From contig MKSW01000023.1 in NCBI GenBank assembly GCA_001897425.1, positions 63,695 to 100,595 on the forward strand: DNA of 36,901 nucleotides, written 5' to 3'. This document shows positions 20,912-29,013 of this stretch, piece after piece; the first letter of the stretch is position 1; each line of letters opens with the position of its first letter. The notes under the pieces are model-generated. The model worked only from the letters and a program-made list of their open reading frames with translations, ran no database searches and was not told the DNA's origin. The position numbers and the translations under genes were made by a program. This DNA is from Actinobacteria bacterium 69-20. GTDB taxonomy: Bacteria > Actinomycetota > Actinomycetes > Mycobacteriales > Nakamurellaceae.

Positions 20912-21607
20912 ATGATGGACCCTCATCCGACGGATCTGGTCGGTCGGGCGCTGGCACGGATCGTCGCGGCGACCCCCACGGCCGATGTGGTGGACATCGG
21001 CGGCGGCAGTGGCACGCGAGCGGTCCCGCTGGCGCTGGCCGGCTGCCGGGTGGTGGTGGTCGACGCGTCGACGGACGCGCTCGCGAGCCTCGCCAGGCGG
21101 GCAGACGAGGCGGGTGTGTCGGACCGCATCACCGCGCTGCAGGCCGATGCCGACCAGTTGGACGCCGTGCTGCCGCCGGCCAGTGCCGACCTGGTGCTGT
21201 ATCACCACGTCGTCCAGGATGTCGACGACCCGGAACGGTCACTGGCCGCCGCCGCGGCCGTGCTGCGGGTGGGCGGGCACCTGTCCGTCCTGGTGCCGGG
21301 CCGGCTCTCGGCCGTGCTCGGCGAGGCTCTGGGCGGGCGGTACGCGTCGGCGCTGGCGATGCTCGCGGCGGGTCCCGGCGATGATCGTCGCTACGATGTC
21401 CCGTCGCTGCGCGCGCTGATGGAACGGGCTGGTGTCGTGGTGGAATCAGTGCGGGGCGTCGGCGTCGTCGCGGCGCTCTCCGGCAGCCGGGCGCGGCCGG
21501 GCGACGAACCCGAAATCGCGGAGCTGGAGGAGCGGCTGGGCGCGCACCCGGTACTCGGCCAGATCGCCGGCGACCTGCACGGCGTGGGACTGAGCCCGGC
21601 GCGCTGA
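20912..21607 (+). CDS. class I SAM-dependent methyltransferase
   Basis: A 231-residue protein with motif I 'VVDIGGGSGT' (residues 26-35), an acidic residue ending strand 2 ('VVVVDAST'), 'ALQADADQLD' (motif II-like) and 'ADLVLYHHVVQDVDDPERSLAAAAAVLRVGGHLSVLVPG' (motifs III-IV, like Methyltransf_11). The substrate is unknown. It lies 43 bases downstream of the HEPN gene and 153 bases upstream of dinB, all on the same strand. The same association is conserved in related actinobacteria as far as I recall. It may methylate a nucleic acid or metabolite in the stress response. Confidence 0.88.
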   Translation: MMDPHPTDLVGRALARIVAATPTADVVDIGGGSGTRAVPLALAGCRVVVVDASTDALASLARRADEAGVSDRITALQADADQLDAVLPPASADLVLYHHVVQDVDDPERSLAAAAAVLRVGGHLSVLVPGRLSAVLGEALGGRYASALAMLAAGPGDDRRYDVPSLRALMERAGVVVESVRGVGVVAALSGSRARPGDEPEIAELEERLGAHPVLGQIAGDLHGVGLSPAR

Positions 21608-21760
21608 ACGGACCGCCGGGCGCGGGCCAGGCCGTGGTGAAGGCTGGCCCTGGCATTGGCCCGACGTCGGGCGGCGGTGGTGTCTAGCGGCGGGATTGCG
21701 GCGGCGGGGTCGAGCGGCGAGGGCATGACGGCAGGGCGGCCGGGACGAACGAGGTGATCG

Positions 21761-23005
21761 GTGGGCCAACAAGCGGCCGGCCGCCGTGTGACGGCGGATG
21801 TCGGCGCGGTCGACGATTCCCGTTGCGTCGTACTGCATGTCGACATGGACGCGTTCTTCGCCGCGGTGGAGCTGCGGCGCGATCCGACATTGCGCGGCCG
21901 CCCCATGATGGTCGCCGGCACCGGCGGACGCGGCGTCGTGCTCTCCGCGACGTATGAAGCGCGAGCGTTCGGTGTTCGGTCCGCGATGCCGACCGCCCAG
22001 GCGATGTCCCGGTGTCCGGGTATCGTCGTCGTCCCGCCCGATCACGCGGCCTACCACACGGCGTCCGCGGCGTTGATGGGGCTGCTCGGCCAGATCACGC
22101 CGGTCCTCGAACCGGTGTCGGTCGACGAGGCGTTCCTCGACGTGTCGGGCGCCACCCGGCGGCTGGGTCGGCCGGGCCGGATCGCGACACTCATCCGCGA
22201 CCGGGTGCGTGACGAGCTTTCGCTGACGGCGACGGTCGGCGCGGCCGCGACCAAGTTCATGGCGAAACTCGCCTCGTCGCTGGCAAAACCGGACGGCCTG
22301 CTCATCGTCCCGCCCGCGGAGGTTCTGCCGACCCTGCGGCCGTTACCGGTCGGTGCCCTGTGGGGGGTGGGGCCGAAGACCGCGGATCGGCTGCGGTCCT
22401 GCGGATTCGCCTCGGTCGGCGATGTGGCCGACGCCGACGTTGCGACCCTGGCGCACATCCTCGGTCCGGCGGCCGCCCGGTCCCTGCACGAGTTGGCGCG
22501 AGGCCGTGGCGACCGGCGCGTCACGCCGGACACCACCGAGGTGTCGATCGGCGCCGAGCAGACGTTCGCCGAGAGCCTGGTCGGTGAGGGGGCCGTCGAA
22601 CGGGCGCTGCTGGAACTCGCCGGCACCGCCGCGCGGCGCGCCAGACGCGCGGGATTCGCTGCCCGGACCGTCGTTCTCAAGGCTCGATACGACGACTTCA
22701 CCACCGTCACGCGGTCCGAAACGGCCGCGTCGCCGGTGGACACCGATCGGCAGGCGTACGCGTTGGCCGTCCGCGGATGGCAGCGGCTGCCGGCCGGGGA
22801 GCGGCCGGTCCGGCTTCTCGGCGTCCGGCTGGAGAACCTGGTCCGCGCCGACGCCGTGGCCGAGCAGCTCACCCTGGACGACGGCGGCATCCGGCCGGGG
22901 TCGCGGGCCACGCAACGGGCCCTCGATGCGATCGTCGACCGGTTCGGGCCTGCCGCACCCCGCCCCGCTTCGCTGATCTCGCCCCCCGAATCCCCACGCC
23001 GATAG
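21761..23005 (+). CDS. dinB: DNA polymerase IV (Y-family translesion polymerase)
   Basis: A 414-residue protein. Catalytic motifs are intact: 'VLHVDMDAFFAAVE' (Asp 28, steric-gate region next to it), 'LSATYEARAFGVRSAMPTAQA', and 'SVDEAFLDVSG' (Asp122-Glu123). 'ATVGAAATKFMAKLASSLAKPDGLLIV' and 'LWGVGPKTADRLRSCGFASVGDVAD' (helix-hairpin-helix) follow, then the little-finger domain. Near the C-terminus 'EQLTLDDG' resembles the clamp-binding QLxLF-type motif but lacks the aromatic end. The polymerase copies past damaged bases with low fidelity. The start GTG at 21761 has GAGGTGAT upstream; an alternative GTG is at 21788. It belongs to the run headed by the SOS box. Confidence 0.95.
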   Translation: MGQQAAGRRVTADVGAVDDSRCVVLHVDMDAFFAAVELRRDPTLRGRPMMVAGTGGRGVVLSATYEARAFGVRSAMPTAQAMSRCPGIVVVPPDHAAYHTASAALMGLLGQITPVLEPVSVDEAFLDVSGATRRLGRPGRIATLIRDRVRDELSLTATVGAAATKFMAKLASSLAKPDGLLIVPPAEVLPTLRPLPVGALWGVGPKTADRLRSCGFASVGDVADADVATLAHILGPAAARSLHELARGRGDRRVTPDTTEVSIGAEQTFAESLVGEGAVERALLELAGTAARRARRAGFAARTVVLKARYDDFTTVTRSETAASPVDTDRQAYALAVRGWQRLPAGERPVRLLGVRLENLVRADAVAEQLTLDDGGIRPGSRATQRALDAIVDRFGPAAPRPASLISPPESPRR

Positions 23006-23148
23006 CGGCACGTCCGCCGGCGCCGGTGCGCTCACCAGGGGCGCTGGTAAGCGAACGGAAGACCTCGTATCCTTAGGGGGAACCACGGTTCGGCCGGGCG
23101 GATCGGTGCAATCGGCCCACGGGAACCGGTCGCCGACAGGAGGAGGCC

Positions 23149-23520
23149 ATGGCGCTCTCCGAGCATGAACAGCGAATGCTTGATGCCATCGAGCAGGCGC
23201 TTTTCGAAGACGACCCGAAATTCGCATCCAACGTGGACCCCGCACGTATCCGACGGCGGCGGCCGATTCTCTCCGTAGGACTGTTCGTCATCGGCCTGGT
23301 GGCGCTCGTGGTCGGTGTGATCGCGGCGCAGAGCCTGTTGGCGGTGGGCGTTGCCGTGTCCGTCGTCGGGTTCGTGATCATGGTGGGTGGCGTCGGGCTG
23401 TTCGTCTACGGCCTGCCGGGCGGGCGCGCGATGGCCGACCCGAAGAAGCCGGGGAAGGTGTCCTCACCGCTGTCGACCCGCATGGAAGAGCGCTTCCGCC
23501 GCCGCTTCGACGATCAGTAA
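23149..23520 (+). CDS. DUF3040 membrane protein
   Basis: A 123-residue protein opening with the family signature 'MALSEHEQRMLDAIEQALFEDDPKFAS'. Two close membrane helices follow (about residues 44-63, VGLFVIGLVALVVGVIAAQ, and 66-88, LLAVGVAVSVVGFVIMVGGVGLF), then a basic cytoplasmic tail 'SPLSTRMEERFRRRFDDQ'. GACAGGAGGAGG is an excellent ribosome site. In mycobacteria the equivalent gene (Rv2169c in M. tuberculosis) stands immediately upstream of mraZ and the dcw cluster. Here no mraZ follows. The function is unknown. Confidence 0.93.
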   Translation: MALSEHEQRMLDAIEQALFEDDPKFASNVDPARIRRRRPILSVGLFVIGLVALVVGVIAAQSLLAVGVAVSVVGFVIMVGGVGLFVYGLPGGRAMADPKKPGKVSSPLSTRMEERFRRRFDDQ

Positions 23521-23575
23521 CCCCGCGCACCTCAGTAACACTGCACACCGCGCGGCACGATTCGGTGTCGGCGTG

Positions 23576-23632
23576 GTGCCTGATTCCCCCGGCTAACGCC
23601 GCCCGCTGTGCTTGATCCCCCCGGCTACTCCC
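23576..23632 (+). repeat. 25-bp imperfect tandem duplication
   Basis: GTGC(C/T)TGAT(T/C)CCCCCGGCTA followed by a CC-rich end occurs at 23576-23600 and again at 23608-23632, a period of 32 bases. It lies directly after DUF3040, where gene order departs from that of relatives. The 288 bases between DUF3040 and the next proposed start (23809) hold no other recognised feature. Confidence 0.55.
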
Positions 23633-23808
23633 ATCGGTTGGGCTGGCTGAGTCTGGCGGCCTACAATGAGTTGTCGATCACCGATTCACTGGCGCGTGAG
23701 GCTGGATTGCAGCGCGTGGGCGGGGGGCGCCTCGGTTGGCTAGGATGTTTTCGAGAACGGTCCGGGCGGGCCGGGTTTCGCGCTCGTGGTTCAGTGATCT
23801 ACGACTCG

Positions 23809-24072
23809 ATGCATGACGACGACCTAACCCAGGCGCTAGCGAAAATTAGCCGCACCCGAAATGGGCATCGATCTGACAAAAGTCGGGAAGTCGGGGTGTC
23901 GAGCTCGTCCATCGCGATCGCTGCGGATCCGGGTTGCCCGCTCCTTGTTGAGCTACGAATGTGTCACGACGAGGCCGTGTCCGGTCTGTCCTATGGCACT
24001 GACCAACCGCCTAGCTTTGACCAGATCCTGGCCCGCATCGACGTGAATCAGGCCTTGTTCGACATTCGCTGA
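23809..24072 (+). CDS. hypothetical protein, doubtful
   Basis: An 87-residue frame starting at ATG (MHDDDLTQALAKISR); the open frame extends back to GTG at 23608, within the small duplication. The end 'SSSIAIAADPGCPLLVELRMCHDEAVSGLSYGTDQPPSFDQILARIDVNQALFDIR' has protein-like composition, with a beta hairpin then a helix. Its layout faintly recalls short YbaB-like proteins of actinobacteria, although no family can be assigned. Base composition is visibly less G+C-rich than its neighbours, consistent with acquired or decaying DNA. It is convergent with the SDR gene at 24086, with only 13 bases between stops. Confidence 0.35.
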   Translation: MHDDDLTQALAKISRTRNGHRSDKSREVGVSSSSIAIAADPGCPLLVELRMCHDEAVSGLSYGTDQPPSFDQILARIDVNQALFDIR

Positions 24073-24085
24073 CGGCGCTCGGCTC

Positions 24086-24841
24086 TCACCGAGCGCCGCC
24101 GTTGACGTACAGTGTTTGCCCCGAGATGTACGACGCCTCATCGCTGGCCAGAAACGCAATGACGGCCGCAACCTCGTCGGGCCGGCCCACCCTGCGCAGC
24201 GGAATCCGTGCGGCGGCAAGTTCCCGATGTTCCTCGACGGTGTGCCCGACCCTCGCCGCGGACGCGTCCGTCATCGCGGTGGCGACATAGCCGGGGGCCA
24301 CCGCATTCACCGTGATGTCGAACTGTCCGAGTTCGACGGCCAGCGTCGCGGTCAGGCCCTGCACTCCGGCCTTCGCCGCGGCGTAGTTGACCTGTCCGCG
24401 CGAGCCGAGCGCGGAGCGGCTGGACAGATTGACGATCCGCCCGTACCTCTGCGCCACCATCCGCCCGGTGGCGGCGCGACAGCACAGGAACATGCCGGTC
24501 AGGTTCGTGGCGATGACGTCGTCCCAGCTGGCACGCGACATCCGGAACAGCAGGTCGTCACGGGTGATCCCGGCGTTGTTCACCAGGATGTGCACCCCGC
24601 CGAGCGTGTCAACGACGGCGTTGACCATGTCATTGACGTTCCGCTCGTCGGAAACATCGGCGTCGAGCGCTACGGCCCGCCCGCCCGCCCGATGGATTTC
24701 CGCGGCAACCGGCTCCGCGCGTCTTCTGGTCAGGTCGACGACGGCCACCGCGGCGCCCTGCCGGGCCAGCAGCCGTGCGGTTGCGGCGCCGATACCCTGC
24801 GCCGCGCCGGTAACGATGGCTACCTTGCCTTCGAATCGCAC
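24086..24841 (-). CDS. FabG-like short-chain dehydrogenase
   Basis: A 251-residue protein with TGAAQGIG (11-18), 'VVDLTRRRAEPVAAEI' (basic residues after strand 2, NADP-preferring), NNAG (88-91), Ser 140 and Y153-x-x-x-K157. It ends 'SYISGQTLYVNGGAR', like 3-oxoacyl-ACP reductases and sugar dehydrogenases. The GTG start has GAGGAG upstream. It faces the ROK regulator across a 252-base gap and may belong to the same regulon, oxidising a sugar or sugar-derived alcohol. The link to fatty-acid synthesis is not implied by context. Upstream in-frame sequence to 25042 is shadow. Confidence 0.88.
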   Translation of the reverse strand: MRFEGKVAIVTGAAQGIGAATARLLARQGAAVAVVDLTRRRAEPVAAEIHRAGGRAVALDADVSDERNVNDMVNAVVDTLGGVHILVNNAGITRDDLLFRMSRASWDDVIATNLTGMFLCCRAATGRMVAQRYGRIVNLSSRSALGSRGQVNYAAAKAGVQGLTATLAVELGQFDITVNAVAPGYVATAMTDASAARVGHTVEEHRELAAARIPLRRVGRPDEVAAVIAFLASDEASYISGQTLYVNGGAR

Positions 24842-25058
24842 CGCAACTCCTCGCCGTCGTGCCCGCAGTCGCCGGTTCATAAGCAGGGGCGTCGGGGCAT
24901 TGAACGCCGGCCGGTGGAAATCCCTCCGCCCGCCGCGGGCACTGGATGACCCAGCGGCGACACTACGACACGACCGCCCGGGCTGGAACCACACGCCGCC
25001 GCCCCGCCCGCAGCAAGGACACGGCCGCATCCGATCCCACACACGTGCCCGAAACCCC

Positions 25059-25087
25059 TTGACACCGCCGCGGACCGCGCCTAGCTT
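25059..25087 (+). promoter_or_regulatory. near-consensus promoter of the ROK regulator
   Basis: TTGACA (25059-25064), a 17-base spacer (25065-25081) and TAGCTT (25082-25087). Exactly six bases later comes an ATG (25094), the same geometry as the leaderless promoter at 16363. Transcription should therefore begin at or next to that ATG. Confidence 0.7.
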
Positions 25088-25093
25088 GCCAAT

Positions 25094-25234
25094 ATGTCTT
25101 CGCCGTGTACAAATTCCCGGAGTCTGCGAGGCCGGGCCGGAAGCCAGCCGGGGTGCGCGACCCGTGCAACGGCAGGCGATCGGTGCGTGCCGTGCCGGGC
25201 CGGAACCGGGCAGAGCGCGGGGCGCCGCCCGTGA
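25094..25234 (+). CDS. leaderless upstream ORF with four cysteines
   Basis: A 46-residue frame whose ATG sits at the predicted transcription start. It encodes cysteines at positions 5, 21, 31 and 34 (the last two as C-V-P-C) in a Ser/Arg/Gly-rich peptide. Its TGA stop (25232-25234) overlaps the GTG start of the ROK regulator (25231-25233) as GTGA, so its translation could deliver ribosomes to the regulator, which lacks a ribosome-binding site of its own. Leaderless cysteine-rich upstream ORFs act as attenuators in mycobacteria, but there the cysteines are consecutive. A regulatory role here is inferred; a spurious frame is possible. Confidence 0.5.
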   Translation: MSSPCTNSRSLRGRAGSQPGCATRATAGDRCVPCRAGTGQSAGRRP

Positions 25235-26475
25235 CCGCCGACCGCAGCCGTGCGGTTCGCGGAATCGCGCGGCGCTACGAGCCCGGTCCGGCGGGGAACG
25301 GCGTCCCCACCGTCATCCTGTCGACCCAACATGTCCGCGAACTCAACACCGCCAGAATCCTTCGAACGCTGCGCGAGAACGGGCCGCTTTCCCGCGCCCA
25401 GCTGGCGGAGATATCGGGGGTGCGTCGCAGCACCATCGGTGCGATCACCAAGCGGCTGATGACGCTGAACGTCCTCGAAGAGCGGGAACCCGCACCCGAT
25501 GGCGCCCGCGGTCGGCCGGCGACACCCCTGTGGTTCGGCAGCCGTGCGGCGCCGTGCGGTGCGATCGCCATCAGCCGAGATGAGATCGACGTGGCGGTCG
25601 TCAACGCCCGCGGGGACATCCTGGCGAGAAACGTTTCCGACCTCGACCCGGACGTCGACGTGGAAAACATCGACCGCGCCGTGGTGACATTGCTCCGCGA
25701 GACTGCGAAGGATTTCCGCGGGGAACTTGTCAAGATCGGGGTGTCCGTCCCGGGCGTGGCCGACCACACCACGGGCGAGATCACGAGCTGCCCGCAACTT
25801 CCGGCCCTGGTCGGAACACACCTGTCCGAGGCCATCTCGGCCGGCACCGGCGTCACGGCGGTGGTCGACGACGACTCGCACGGCTCTGCCCTCGGCGAGC
25901 AGTTCTTCGGCGGCGGCCGCGGCCATGCGTCGTTCGCCACCATCCAGACCGGCTTCGGAATCGGCGCCGGCATCGTCATCGACGGAACGATCATCCGCGG
26001 CCCGGCGGGACTGTCCACCGAGGTCGGGCACACCTGCGTCGACCGGTTCGGCGCCGTATGCAACTGCGGACTGCGCGGATGCTGGGAAACCATCGCCGCA
26101 ACCGGATGGGTGCGCCAAGCCGCCGCCGATGCCGGCCTAAAAGACGCCACAAGCATCACGATCGCCCGGCTGACCGCTCTCGCCCAGGCCGGTCAAAAAG
26201 ACGCCGCACGGCTCCTGGAGCAGTACGCCGAAAACATCGGCATCGGCCTGGCGAACCTGGCGCAGACGCTGTGCATCCAGCGATTCATCCTGCACGGACA
26301 CGCAATCCAGGGAGGTGAGGGGTTGCGGCGGCAGATCGAGGCCGCCACCCAACGTCGAGTCCTTCAGGCCCGACGTGCGCACGTCATCGTCGAACTGTCA
26401 CAGATGGCCGACCGCGCCGGTGTCTTCGGCGCAGCCGCCATCGCATTGGCAACGGCACTGCCCGTCCGTGCCTGA
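25231..26475 (+). CDS. ROK-family transcriptional repressor (NagC/XylR type)
   Basis: A 414-residue protein with an N-terminal winged helix-turn-helix ('LNTARILRTLRENGPLSRAQLAEISGVRRSTIGAITKRLM', about residues 38-77) and a C-terminal ROK sugar-binding domain. The latter shows 'VGVSVPGVADHTTGEI'-type strands, 'VVDDDSHGSALGEQFFGGGRGHASFATIQTGFGIGAGIVIDGTIIRGPAGLSTEVGH' and the zinc motif 'CNCGLRGCWET'. Such proteins bind operators until a sugar or sugar phosphate is present. It directly precedes and shares strand with the amino-sugar operon, which it probably controls. GTG at 25231 was chosen because of the overlap with the upstream ORF; the frame is open back to 25105, without family sequence. 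Confidence 0.9.
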   Translation: MTADRSRAVRGIARRYEPGPAGNGVPTVILSTQHVRELNTARILRTLRENGPLSRAQLAEISGVRRSTIGAITKRLMTLNVLEEREPAPDGARGRPATPLWFGSRAAPCGAIAISRDEIDVAVVNARGDILARNVSDLDPDVDVENIDRAVVTLLRETAKDFRGELVKIGVSVPGVADHTTGEITSCPQLPALVGTHLSEAISAGTGVTAVVDDDSHGSALGEQFFGGGRGHASFATIQTGFGIGAGIVIDGTIIRGPAGLSTEVGHTCVDRFGAVCNCGLRGCWETIAATGWVRQAAADAGLKDATSITIARLTALAQAGQKDAARLLEQYAENIGIGLANLAQTLCIQRFILHGHAIQGGEGLRRQIEAATQRRVLQARRAHVIVELSQMADRAGVFGAAAIALATALPVRA

Positions 26476-26517
26476 TCGACACCGGGCGGGACCACCACGA
26501 CTACGAAGGAGCGCAAT

Positions 26518-27936
26518 ATGGCGAAGCGAAGGTTGTACGCAACGATCACGGGCATGGCCGCCATCCTGGCGATGCTCGCGGCTGGCTGCGGCTCGTCGAG
26601 CAATGGCGGCAGCGGGTCCGCGGGCAGCTCTACGACCGGCAGCGCCGCGCCGGATTCCGGCGGAAGCGGCGCGACCCAGCCCGGCACGTCCGCGGCCGGC
26701 GGCGACAGCGGCGCGCCGACCACCGTCAAGATCATCAACTGGGTGAACCCGCCGGCGAATGACGCCCTGAAGAAGATCAACAGCCAGTTCGAGGCGAAAT
26801 ACCCGAACATCAAGGTGGACTACCAGCTGGCCGCGAACACGACCGGCTCGTACGCCACGATGCTGCAAACGACGGTGACGTCGCACAGCGCGGACATCAT
26901 CACGACCAACTTCCCGTTCCAGCCGCTGCCGAACAACCCCACCCGGGACAACATGACTCCGGAGCAGTTCTGGGCGACCAGCGGGCTGCTCGAGCCGCTC
27001 ACCGACCAACCGTGGATCAAGAACTACACGAAAGACGCGCTCGCCTCGGAGACGTACAACGGGCAGATCTACGGCGTGCTCACCGGCGTGTACCAGTGGA
27101 TGGTGTTCTACGACAAGGCGGTGTTCGCGAAATACAACCTGACGGCGCCGCGCACCTACACCGACTTCGTCAAGGTGCTGGACACCCTCAAACAGAACGG
27201 CGTGACCCCGCTGTGGCTGGGTACCGGTGGCGGCGCGGACGGCTATGTGCAGCAGTTCCTCACCGAGCCGCTGATGGCATCAATCTGGCTTCCGAAAGTC
27301 CAAGGCGGAAACCTTGCCAAGGCCCTCGAAACCGGGGCCGAGAAGTGGGACAGCCCGAACTTCGTCGACGTGATGACCAAGGAGGCGAAGATCGGCAGCT
27401 ACCTTGAACCCGGCTACACAGGCGTCTCGTGGCAGGGCATGCCGGGCGCGTTCGCGGCGGGCAAGGCCGCCATGCTGCTCGATGGCTCCTGGGACCTGGC
27501 CAGCGTCCAGCAGGCCAACCCGAAGATGGACGTCGGAAGTTTCCCGCTGCCGGGAAGCGACGACCCGTCGCTGAACAAGTCGCTGCTGTCGAACGACCTG
27601 ACGTTCGAGGTGCTTAAGGATGCCCCGCACAAGGACGCCGCGCTGAAGTACCTGGAGTTCTTCTCCCAGCCGGAGATCTATCAGGAATACGTCAACATGA
27701 CGGGAATCTCGCCAAGCCAGAACGGCGGCACCTACGACAGTTTCGCCGCGAAAGTGCTCGGTGACACCTTCGGTAAGGGGACCAGTACGGACATTGTGTT
27801 CCCCGTGTTGTCGGCGAAACAGGGCTTTTACTGCCAGCCGGCGAACTTCCCCGAGGTGCAGGTGGACGTGATCGCGGGCAAGTCGAGCCCGGCCGACGCC
27901 GCGAAGAAGTACCAGGGCAGCTGCACCACGTCCTGA
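26518..27936 (+). CDS. ABC transporter sugar-binding lipoprotein (CUT1 type)
   Basis: A 472-residue protein with a lipoprotein signal (MAKRRLYATITGMAAILAMLAAGC, lipidated Cys 24) and a Ser/Gly/Thr-rich linker to about residue 66. A family-1 solute-binding fold follows: 'VKIINWVNPPANDALKKINSQFEAKYPNIKVDYQ', 'ADIITTNFPFQ', 'GQIYGVLTGVYQWMVFYDKAVFAKYNLTAPRTYTDFVKVLDTLKQNGVTPLWLG' and 'AAGKAAMLLDGSWDLASVQQ'. It captures a carbohydrate outside the membrane for the two permeases that follow. GAAGGAGCG is a good ribosome site. The ligand is not readable; context suggests an N-acetylated amino sugar or oligosaccharide. It is the first structural gene of the operon after the ROK repressor. Confidence 0.93.
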   Translation: MAKRRLYATITGMAAILAMLAAGCGSSSNGGSGSAGSSTTGSAAPDSGGSGATQPGTSAAGGDSGAPTTVKIINWVNPPANDALKKINSQFEAKYPNIKVDYQLAANTTGSYATMLQTTVTSHSADIITTNFPFQPLPNNPTRDNMTPEQFWATSGLLEPLTDQPWIKNYTKDALASETYNGQIYGVLTGVYQWMVFYDKAVFAKYNLTAPRTYTDFVKVLDTLKQNGVTPLWLGTGGGADGYVQQFLTEPLMASIWLPKVQGGNLAKALETGAEKWDSPNFVDVMTKEAKIGSYLEPGYTGVSWQGMPGAFAAGKAAMLLDGSWDLASVQQANPKMDVGSFPLPGSDDPSLNKSLLSNDLTFEVLKDAPHKDAALKYLEFFSQPEIYQEYVNMTGISPSQNGGTYDSFAAKVLGDTFGKGTSTDIVFPVLSAKQGFYCQPANFPEVQVDVIAGKSSPADAAKKYQGSCTTS

Positions 27937-27942
27937 ACCGTC

Positions 27943-27983
27943 CGCCGCCCCGCCGCCGATGACCGATCGGCGGCGGGGCGGCG
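27943..27983. terminator. perfect 18-bp-stem hairpin between binding protein and permease genes
   Basis: 27943-27960 and 27966-27983 are exact reverse complements over 18 bases, with a 5-base loop (GACCG). The hairpin starts 6 bases after the stop of the binding-protein gene. There is no T-tract. Such structures after binding-protein genes commonly stabilise the upstream mRNA or cause partial termination, so that binding protein exceeds permease. That function is inferred. Confidence 0.8.
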
Positions 27984-28999
27984 AACCAGGAAGCGAAAGG
28001 GGGCGGCAACTCATCGCCATCCAGACCAGCCGGCGCGTCGGCACTGGCCCGCGCCGCACACAACTACAGACCGGCCGATCCGGCGCGCGCCGCCGAAGCC
28101 ACCAGGCGGGCCGACTGTGGTCGGCGCCGTCCCGAGCAAGCATGTACATCGGCCTGTTTCTCGGGCTTGCCGTGTTCGCGGCGTTCGGGGTGCTGCCGAC
28201 CGCCGCGAACATCCTCATCTCGTTCACCGACTACACGTCGCTGCCCGGCACCGGCACGAGCTTCACTGGATGGTCGAACTATGTGGCCATGGCAACGACC
28301 CAGCTGCCCGGTTTCATGGACAGCCTCAAAGCCACGGTCATCTTCGTCGTCGGAGTGACCGTCATCCAGAACGCCATCGGGTTGATGCTCGCGCACCGCA
28401 TGCAGGGAGATTCCAGAAGCGCCGCCGTGTTGCGTGTGCTCTGCTTCGTTCCGATCGTGCTGGGCGTCACCGTGGTCGGGCTCATCTGGCTGCTGCTTTT
28501 CGACCCGGCCGGCGGGCCGGCGACCAGCGTCTTCGGTTTCTTCGGCGTGCAGTCGGCGTTCTTCGGGTCGGACAGCCTCGCGATGCCGCTGGTGATCACC
28601 GTCCAGGTCTGGCAGAACCTCGGGTTCACCACGGTGCTGTTCATCGGCGGGCTGAAGGCCATCCCGGCGTCCATCTACGAGGCCGCCGCACTGGACGGGG
28701 TGAACGCATGGAAGCGGTTCCACAAGATCACCTGGCCGCTGATGGCACCGTCCGTCACGGTCAACATCCTGTTCGCCGTGATCGGGTCGGTCACCACCTA
28801 CAACCTCATCTATGTGCTCACCGACGGGCAGTACGGGACGAACACCCTAGGAATGCTCGCCTTCAACAGCGCGTTCGGGGCGACCGCCGACCTCGGATAC
28901 GGCGCCGCGGTGACCACCGTCCTGTTCGTCATTACCGTCATCCTGGCCTTGCCCGTGGCGGCGCTGCTGCGCGGGCGCGAGCGCCGGATCCTGGGCTGA
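27959..28999 (+). CDS. ABC transporter permease, MalF/UgpA type
   Basis: A permease of up to 346 residues with six predicted membrane helices starting at 'SMYIGLFLGLAVFAAFGVLPTAANILISF'. The ATPase-contacting EAA loop reads 'EAAALDGVNAWKRFHKITWPLM', and 'FTDYTSLPGTGTSFTGWSNYVAM' is the usual periplasmic segment. The start is uncertain. The ATG at 27959 lies inside the 18-bp hairpin. AAAGGGGG (from about 27996) would suit a start near 28013, where only ATC is in frame, and the next in-frame ATG is 28142. The coordinates give the longest frame. It forms the membrane channel together with the next gene; the ATPase is not encoded here. Confidence 0.85.
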   Translation: MTDRRRGGEPGSERGRQLIAIQTSRRVGTGPRRTQLQTGRSGARRRSHQAGRLWSAPSRASMYIGLFLGLAVFAAFGVLPTAANILISFTDYTSLPGTGTSFTGWSNYVAMATTQLPGFMDSLKATVIFVVGVTVIQNAIGLMLAHRMQGDSRSAAVLRVLCFVPIVLGVTVVGLIWLLLFDPAGGPATSVFGFFGVQSAFFGSDSLAMPLVITVQVWQNLGFTTVLFIGGLKAIPASIYEAAALDGVNAWKRFHKITWPLMAPSVTVNILFAVIGSVTTYNLIYVLTDGQYGTNTLGMLAFNSAFGATADLGYGAAVTTVLFVITVILALPVAALLRGRERRILG

Positions 29000-29013
29000 A
29001 GGGGGGAGCAGAC

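Noticed and set aside
24116-24949. 277-codon plus-strand frame opposite the FabG-like gene
   Set aside because: Antisense shadow; the minus-strand SDR has every catalytic motif.
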